From contig JAEZKF010000044.1 in NCBI GenBank assembly GCA_023415575.1, positions 30,219 to 94,218 on the forward strand: a stretch of 64,000 nucleotides of DNA. Reading direction: 5' to 3'. The translations under genes were made by a program, and so were the position numbers. This stretch comes from Bacillota bacterium (GTDB lineage: Bacteria; Bacillota; Clostridia; Oscillospirales; Ruminococcaceae). Below are positions 58,965-64,000 of the stretch, piece by piece; within the stretch, counting starts at the first letter, position 1; the number at the start of each line of letters is the position of its first letter. The notes beneath the pieces are model-generated. The model was not told where the DNA came from. It did not search any database and saw only the letters and a list, made by a program, of their open reading frames with translations.

Positions 58965-61580
58965 ATGGCTGCCGTTCAAAAAGAAAAAGAGAAAGACGCA
59001 ACCGTACAGGTTGACGAGATGATTAACCGTCTTGTAGACAATGCTCAACAAGCGCTCGCCTCTTACATGAGTATGACGCAGGAGCAGGTGGACAAAATCG
59101 TTCACGAGATGGCGCTTGCAGGTCTGGATGACCATATGCGCCTTGCAAGGCTTGCAGTGGATGAGACAGGCAGAGGTGTATATGAGGATAAGATCATCAA
59201 AAACATCTTTGCAACCGAATATATCTGGCACTCCATTAAATATCAAAAAACAGTAGGCGTCGTAGACGACAACGACATGGAAGGATATGTCGAGGTTGCT
59301 GAGCCGGTTGGCGTTGTAGCAGGTGTTACCCCTGTAACCAACCCCACCTCTACCACCCTGTTTAAGGCCCTTATCTGCACAAAGACCAGAAACCCCATCA
59401 TCTTCGCCTTCCATCCGTCGGCACAAAAGTGCTCGGCCGAGGCTGCACGGGTTGTACGCGATGCCGCCATCAAGGCGGGTGCACCCGAACACTGCATCCA
59501 GTGGATTGAAACCCCGTCCATCGATGCAACCGCGAAGCTTATGAATCACCCCGGTGTATCGCTTATCCTTGCAACGGGCGGTTCGGGAATGGTTCGCTCG
59601 GCATACAGCGCAGGCAAACCGGCTCTGGGCGTAGGCCCCGGCAACGTGCCCTGCTATATCGATAAGACAGCAGACGTCGAGCGCGCATGCACCGACCTAA
59701 TGCTCTCCAAGACCTTTGATAACGGCATGATCTGCGCCTCCGAGCAGGCGGTTATCGTCGATAAGGAGATTCAGCAGAAGTTTGAAGCCTACATGAAGAA
59801 GAACGCCTGCTACTTCCTCAATGAGGAGGAGACCAAAAAGGTCAGCGACTATGTCATCAACCCGCAAAAGCAGGCCGTTAACCCCGACGTGGTAGGTAAG
59901 CCCGCCGCATGGATTGCAAAACAGGCGGGTGTCACCGTACCCGACAACACCAAGATTCTGCTTGCCCGTCTAGCCGATGTCGGCCCTGAGTATCCGCTCT
60001 CCCGCGAGAAGCTCTCGCCCGTACTTGCCTATTATGTAGTGGAAGGCAAGGAGGAAGGTTTTGATAAAGCGCTTAAGATGCTCAAACTCGGCGGTCTCGG
60101 TCACTCTGCCGTTATCCACTCGAACGATGAAACCACAATTCGTGAATACGGCGAGGCCATGAAGGTCGGCCGTGTTATCGCAAACTCGCCGTCGTCTCAG
60201 GGAGCCATCGGCGATATCTACAATACTAATACCCCGTCGCTCACACTGGGCTGCGGTTCGTTCGGCAGAAACTCGACGACATCCAATGTATCCTCCGTTA
60301 ACCTGATTAACAAAAAGCGCCTTGCAAAGAGGAGGGTAAACATGCAGTGGTTTAAGGTACCGCCCAAGATCTACTTTGAGAACGACGCCATCCAGTACCT
60401 TGAGAAGATGCCGAACATCAGCCGCGCATTCATCGTAACCGACCCGACCATGGTGCAGCTCGGCTATGTGGATAAGGTGCTCTACTACCTAAGAAAGCGT
60501 CAGGAATACTGCCACAGCGAAATCTACTCGGATGTTGAGCCCGACCCCTCGGTAGAGACCATCATGAAGGGCGTAGAGGCCATGAAGAACTTCAACCCCG
60601 ACGTGATCATCGCACTCGGCGGCGGCTCTGCCATCGACGCTGCAAAGGGTATGTGGCTGTTCTATGAGCATCCCGAAACCTCGTTTGACGGCCTGCGCCT
60701 AAAGTTCCTCGATATCCGCAAGAGAACCTTCTCTTATCCGCGCCTTGGCACAAGAACGCAGTTTGTCGCGGTTCCCACCACCTCCGGTACGGGAAGTGAG
60801 GTTACGGCATTCTCGGTTATCACCGATAAGAAGAACGGCAACGTCAAGTACCCGCTTGCCGATTATGAGTTAACACCCGATGTCGCCATCATCGACCCGC
60901 AGTTTGTTATGACCATGCCCAAGACCATCACGGCGGATACCGGTATGGACGTACTGACCCACGCCATTGAGGCCTACGTTTCGGTGCTCGCATCCGATTA
61001 TACCGATGGCCTTGCGATGAAGGCGATTGAGCTGGTGTTCAAATACCTGCCCCGTTCCTATGCAAACGGTGTAAACGACCCTGAGGCGAAGGAGAAGATG
61101 CACAACGCATCCTGCATAGCCGGTATGGCCTTCACCAATGCATTCCTTGGCCTGAACCACTCAATGGCCCACAAGCTGGGCGGCGAATACCACATCGCGC
61201 ACGGACGTGCTAACGCCATCCTTCTGCCTTATGTCATTGAGTACAATGCACAGCTGCCCACCAAGTTTGCGACCTTCCCCAAGTACGGTAAGTTTATTGC
61301 AAATGAAAAGTACGCAGAAATTGCAAAGCACTTAGGCCTGCCCTGCTCGACCACAGAGGAAGGCGTTGCAAGCCTTGTTAAGGCAGTTCGCGACCTCGCC
61401 GCAAGCCTGAATATCCCGAAGAGCATCAAGGAGCTCGGCGTTGAGGAGAAGCCCTTCTTTGCAAACCTCCACCGCCTTGCCGACCGCGCCTTTGAGGACC
61501 AGTGCACCACCGCGAACCCCAGATATCCTCTCGTCAGCGAGATTGAGGAAATCTACACCAAGGCCTACTACGGCAAGTGA
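58965..61580 (+). CDS. adhE: Bifunctional acetaldehyde-CoA/alcohol dehydrogenase
   Basis: An 871-residue fusion that reduces acetyl-CoA to acetaldehyde and then ethanol, re-oxidising two NADH. The N-terminal aldehyde dehydrogenase has the catalytic Cys in NGMICASEQ near residue 258; the linker is followed from about 450 by an iron-dependent alcohol dehydrogenase with GGGSAIDAAKGMW and the iron ligands in GLNHSMAHKLGGEYHIAHG. The family forms spirosomes. It starts at ATG after AAGGGGG. Two Rex boxes at the promoter tie expression to the NADH/NAD ratio. Confidence 0.97.
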   Translation: MAAVQKEKEKDATVQVDEMINRLVDNAQQALASYMSMTQEQVDKIVHEMALAGLDDHMRLARLAVDETGRGVYEDKIIKNIFATEYIWHSIKYQKTVGVVDDNDMEGYVEVAEPVGVVAGVTPVTNPTSTTLFKALICTKTRNPIIFAFHPSAQKCSAEAARVVRDAAIKAGAPEHCIQWIETPSIDATAKLMNHPGVSLILATGGSGMVRSAYSAGKPALGVGPGNVPCYIDKTADVERACTDLMLSKTFDNGMICASEQAVIVDKEIQQKFEAYMKKNACYFLNEEETKKVSDYVINPQKQAVNPDVVGKPAAWIAKQAGVTVPDNTKILLARLADVGPEYPLSREKLSPVLAYYVVEGKEEGFDKALKMLKLGGLGHSAVIHSNDETTIREYGEAMKVGRVIANSPSSQGAIGDIYNTNTPSLTLGCGSFGRNSTTSNVSSVNLINKKRLAKRRVNMQWFKVPPKIYFENDAIQYLEKMPNISRAFIVTDPTMVQLGYVDKVLYYLRKRQEYCHSEIYSDVEPDPSVETIMKGVEAMKNFNPDVIIALGGGSAIDAAKGMWLFYEHPETSFDGLRLKFLDIRKRTFSYPRLGTRTQFVAVPTTSGTGSEVTAFSVITDKKNGNVKYPLADYELTPDVAIIDPQFVMTMPKTITADTGMDVLTHAIEAYVSVLASDYTDGLAMKAIELVFKYLPRSYANGVNDPEAKEKMHNASCIAGMAFTNAFLGLNHSMAHKLGGEYHIAHGRANAILLPYVIEYNAQLPTKFATFPKYGKFIANEKYAEIAKHLGLPCSTTEEGVASLVKAVRDLAASLNIPKSIKELGVEEKPFFANLHRLADRAFEDQCTTANPRYPLVSEIEEIYTKAYYGK

Positions 61581-61616
61581 TATCATCGGTCAAAAGTCAC
61601 TTTATTTAAATAAGAA

Positions 61617-61652
61617 AAGATGCGCTCGGCTGAACCTAGCCGGGCGCATCTT
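61617..61652. terminator. Terminator after adhE
   Basis: AAGATGCGCTCGGC pairs with GCCGGGCGCATCTT (one G-T), then a T-rich tail. Confidence 0.88.
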
Positions 61653-61754
61653 ACTTTTATATGAAGCGTTCACCTTAATACCACGTTTCAATTTAAGACG
61701 GGGAGATGTAAAAACGTAACTGTATAATTTTTACAATAGCAATCGCATATCTGG

Positions 61755-61783
61755 TTGCAAAACTGGCAGGGAAAGACTATAAT
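61755..61783 (+). promoter_or_regulatory. Promoter of the substrate-binding lipoprotein gene
   Basis: TTGCAA, 17 bp, TATAAT, 38 bp before the start codon. Confidence 0.75.
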
Positions 61784-61821
61784 AAAATCGAGCAAACTCT
61801 ATAAAACTGCGGAGACAGCTT

Positions 61822-63093
61822 ATGAACAGCATAAAACGCCTACTCTGCGCACTAGTTGGCGCGGCAATGTGTACTTCATTTGGTGCATGTGCATTGGAGG
61901 GCGACGGTTTCAAAAATACTGTGGCGGGGGACGATGCGGTCCCGGTCGCCGCGCAAGCCGTCCAGCTTTGTGTCTTTACTCTGTTTGAGGAGAAGGAATA
62001 CAGGGCTCTTGTTGACGAGTTTGTTCAGCAAAACCCCGGCGTGATGATGGAGGACCGGTCCGAGACATACACCGAGTCTACGGCCAAAGACCTTGCCAAG
62101 ATGCTCAGCGGCGATAACCCTCCCGATGTGGTATTTTTCCACACCGGGGAAGCGGCTGCTTCATTTATCGCAGACGGTCTGTTTGTGCCGATTGAGGAGA
62201 TTCGAAAAGAATACCCCGATTACGCCAAGGACATCCTGCCCGTGGCGGTAAAGAGCGCAGCCGGGGGCGGTACTGCATACGCTGTACCGGTGCGCGGTTT
62301 TTATGAGGGCTTGTTTATCAACACCGATTTGATTGAGCAGTATAATCTTACACCGCCCGATTCGTGGGATGCCCTTTTAGAGGCAGTGGATGTGTTCTCG
62401 GAGGCGGGTATACTGCCCATCGCGGCGTCGCTAACCCAAACACCGCACTATCTGATTGACCATCTCATCCTTACAGAGGGCGGTACTGCCGATTTTGCGA
62501 AAGTTCCTGCATCCGCCGAGGATGTACCCGAAACCTGGTATGGGATAGAGGAGCGCCTGCGCACTTTATATGAGCACGGCGCCTTTGGCGATGAGACCGA
62601 CACGCTTTCCGATGCAAAGGCGACCGAGCTGTTTTTAAATAAGCAGGCCGCAATGCGTCTTGACGGCTCATGGCTTGCCGCATATCTGGAGGACGAGGGT
62701 AAGAGTGCGGATGTAGCCGTGATTGCCTTCCCCGGCACACCGAATGGAGAACTGGTGGGCGGCTTTACCTCGGGCTTTTACATCACCCGCAGTGCGTGGG
62801 ACGAACCCTTAAAGCGCGAGGCGGCGGTTTCTTTTGTAAACGCCATGACTAAGTACTCCTCGGTACATAGGCTGTGCAGCCCACATGATCTGCCTGCCGT
62901 GGCCCTGAAGGTGCAGGATAATTCTGCCCTTTTAAAGAGTGCATACGAGTTGTGCAGCGGCACTTCCTCGCTTATCCTGCCCCTTGATGCGCGTATGCCC
63001 CATGATGTTTGGACTACAATAACCCAACGGGCACTTTCCATTGCACAGGCTAAGATGCAGGCACGCGATGCCTTTACTGCGGCTTTTTCTTAA
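61822..63093 (+). CDS. Extracellular solute-binding lipoprotein (family 1, sugar ABC type)
   Basis: A 423-residue lipoprotein with lipobox FGAC (Cys23). The mature part is a family-1 binding protein: NPGVMMEDRSETYTEST, DNPPDVVFFH, the hinge strand VPVRGFYEGLFINTDLIEQYNLTPPDSWDALLEA, and KQAAMRLDGSWLAAYL. These carry oligosaccharides to ABC permeases, but no permease or ATPase gene is adjacent, so it is an orphan here. The Cys-rich signal region is unusual but not unique. ATG after GCGGAGAC. Confidence 0.9.
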   Translation: MNSIKRLLCALVGAAMCTSFGACALEGDGFKNTVAGDDAVPVAAQAVQLCVFTLFEEKEYRALVDEFVQQNPGVMMEDRSETYTESTAKDLAKMLSGDNPPDVVFFHTGEAAASFIADGLFVPIEEIRKEYPDYAKDILPVAVKSAAGGGTAYAVPVRGFYEGLFINTDLIEQYNLTPPDSWDALLEAVDVFSEAGILPIAASLTQTPHYLIDHLILTEGGTADFAKVPASAEDVPETWYGIEERLRTLYEHGAFGDETDTLSDAKATELFLNKQAAMRLDGSWLAAYLEDEGKSADVAVIAFPGTPNGELVGGFTSGFYITRSAWDEPLKREAAVSFVNAMTKYSSVHRLCSPHDLPAVALKVQDNSALLKSAYELCSGTSSLILPLDARMPHDVWTTITQRALSIAQAKMQARDAFTAAFS

Positions 63094-63190
63094 TGCAGTA
63101 AACCCTAATACGACACACATGAACATGACATAAGAATTTGTATGTATATTTGATATGGTGCATATGCACCCGAAAAAACAGGAGGAAATA

Positions 63191-64000
63191 ATGGCGGATA
63201 AGCGCACTTCCAGCTTGCTGTATGCAAGCTTTGAACCGGATAACAGCGACAGCTTTGCCTTTGTTGTATCATTAGATGCCGAAGAACTCAAAAAGAAGAA
63301 ATGCTATATACACATCTGCTTTGCAGATACCCTGTCCCATAATCCCCTTACCATGGAGGATACCGGACTTTTTACCCGCTATACCAACGACAAGGGTGAA
63401 ATCTGCCTTGTCATACCCGTTAAGCGGGAGGTATTTTCCGGAAGAGGGATGCGCATCAGCGTTCCCTACAGCATCTTCCCGCGCCTTTTGCCCGGCGACC
63501 GCGTCACTGCGACCATTTCGCTTGCAGTAAGGGACGAGCAGGTGCCGAAGTCGGAAAAGAGCTTTGATTTGATGGTAAACCTCGGCAAGAAGTTTACTCT
63601 CTACACACTGGAAAAGCACATCAAATACGTCAAATCCACCGGCACCGAGGAGGAAAAGCTCTCCTTTGCCCGGCAGTTGCTCAGCGACGAAAGCCTTGAC
63701 AAGGATTCCTTTGCCGCTCTGCTTGAGATGCTCACCGAGCTTGCGGAAGGCCACAACGTGGTTGCACAGTTTGAACTTTACAACATCTATAAAGACGATA
63801 AGCGCGGCATGTTCGATGCGATTGCCGCCGTAAGCTGGCTTAAGAAGGCCGCGCTCAACGAGTATCCCCCCGCGGTCAAGGAGCTTGCGAACGCAAAACA
63901 CATCGAGCAGCTTGAGCGCACAGGCTTTAAGAACTCGCTTGAGCTTTATCAAAAGGCTGCCGAAGAGGGCGATGCCGATGCCCAGTACACCATGTACGAG
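63191..64000 (+). CDS. Sel1-repeat protein, 3' truncated
   Basis: The frame opens at an ATG seven bases after GGAGGAA and stays open to the window end (270 codons). Residues 1-125 form a beta-rich domain of unknown kind with MADKRTSSLLYASFEP start and a possible PilZ-like or Ig-like rhythm; from about 140 onward it is alpha-helical, and the last visible residues (SLELYQKAAEEGDADAQY) are a clear Sel1-like repeat, with an earlier degenerate one near 205-232 (AAVSWLKKAALNEYPPAVKEL). Sel1 proteins are scaffolds for protein-protein contacts. Function unknown. Confidence 0.8.
   Translation, partial: MADKRTSSLLYASFEPDNSDSFAFVVSLDAEELKKKKCYIHICFADTLSHNPLTMEDTGLFTRYTNDKGEICLVIPVKREVFSGRGMRISVPYSIFPRLLPGDRVTATISLAVRDEQVPKSEKSFDLMVNLGKKFTLYTLEKHIKYVKSTGTEEEKLSFARQLLSDESLDKDSFAALLEMLTELAEGHNVVAQFELYNIYKDDKRGMFDAIAAVSWLKKAALNEYPPAVKELANAKHIEQLERTGFKNSLELYQKAAEEGDADAQYTMYE

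Overview
The window reads as about 64 kb of chromosome from a low-to-mid-GC, strictly anaerobic, spore-former-type Firmicute, most likely a gut-associated clostridium of the Oscillospiraceae/Ruminococcaceae kind. This is inferred from the conserved block yicC-remA-gmk-rpoZ-priA-def-fmt-rsmB-rlmN-prpC-prkC-rsgA-thiN, from T-box, Rex-box and desulfoferrodoxin features, from TTG/GTG starts with strong GGAGG Shine-Dalgarno sites, and from consensus TTGACA-17-TATAAT promoters. No phage, transposon, plasmid or CRISPR signature was seen. The DNA looks like core chromosome with small accessory insertions.

Layout. 1-3.1 kb: a biotin-dependent carboxyltransferase operon (acyl-CoA carboxyltransferase, biotin carrier, oxaloacetate/pyruvate carboxyltransferase), possibly a transcarboxylase. 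3.4-16.8 kb: housekeeping superoperon for nucleotide metabolism, replication restart, N-formyl-Met metabolism, rRNA modification, the PrpC/PrkC phosphatase-kinase pair and ribosome assembly; a 440-bp gap between rlmN and prpC holds a candidate structured RNA. 16.9-21.8 kb: ATC-hydrolase-like protein, LacI regulator and cellobiose phosphorylase. 22-35 kb: yebC, then a run of predicted lipoproteins (two related beta-helix-like proteins, an M23 endopeptidase, an unknown protein, a cyclophilin), an esterase, a catalytically altered S51 peptidase relative, rpmB and two tRNAs. 35-45.5 kb: a DUF1292 protein, a candidate 6S-like RNA, split TauE and ChrA transporters, superoxide reductase, metA, and carbon-metabolism genes. 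45.6-56.4 kb: a T-box-controlled acyl-CoA ligase, a PASTA pseudokinase, sugar/SDR enzymes, a DUF255 gene broken by a 12-bp insertion, and a Rieske flavoprotein. 56.5-64 kb: glpK, a Cys-rich miniprotein, tRNA-Thr, Rex-controlled adhE, an orphan sugar-binding lipoprotein and the start of a Sel1-repeat protein.

How the genes fit together. The metabolism is fermentative: biotin-dependent decarboxylation or transcarboxylation, phosphorolytic cellobiose use, glycerol kinase, and AdhE under apparent NADH-sensing Rex control, with superoxide reductase for oxygen defence. Signalling through PASTA proteins is represented twice, once by an intact kinase and once by a protein with degenerate kinase motifs.

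The most notable regulatory find is upstream of metA. A promoter leads into a 28-codon leader ORF with four clustered internal Met codons, followed at once by an intrinsic terminator whose 5' arm can instead pair with the end of the leader ORF. That is the architecture of ribosome-mediated attenuation, here apparently reading methionine supply. Other leads are the T-box before an acyl-CoA ligase, the pseudokinase, two candidate structured RNAs, two short transcription units with tiny ORFs, and the interrupted DUF255 gene.
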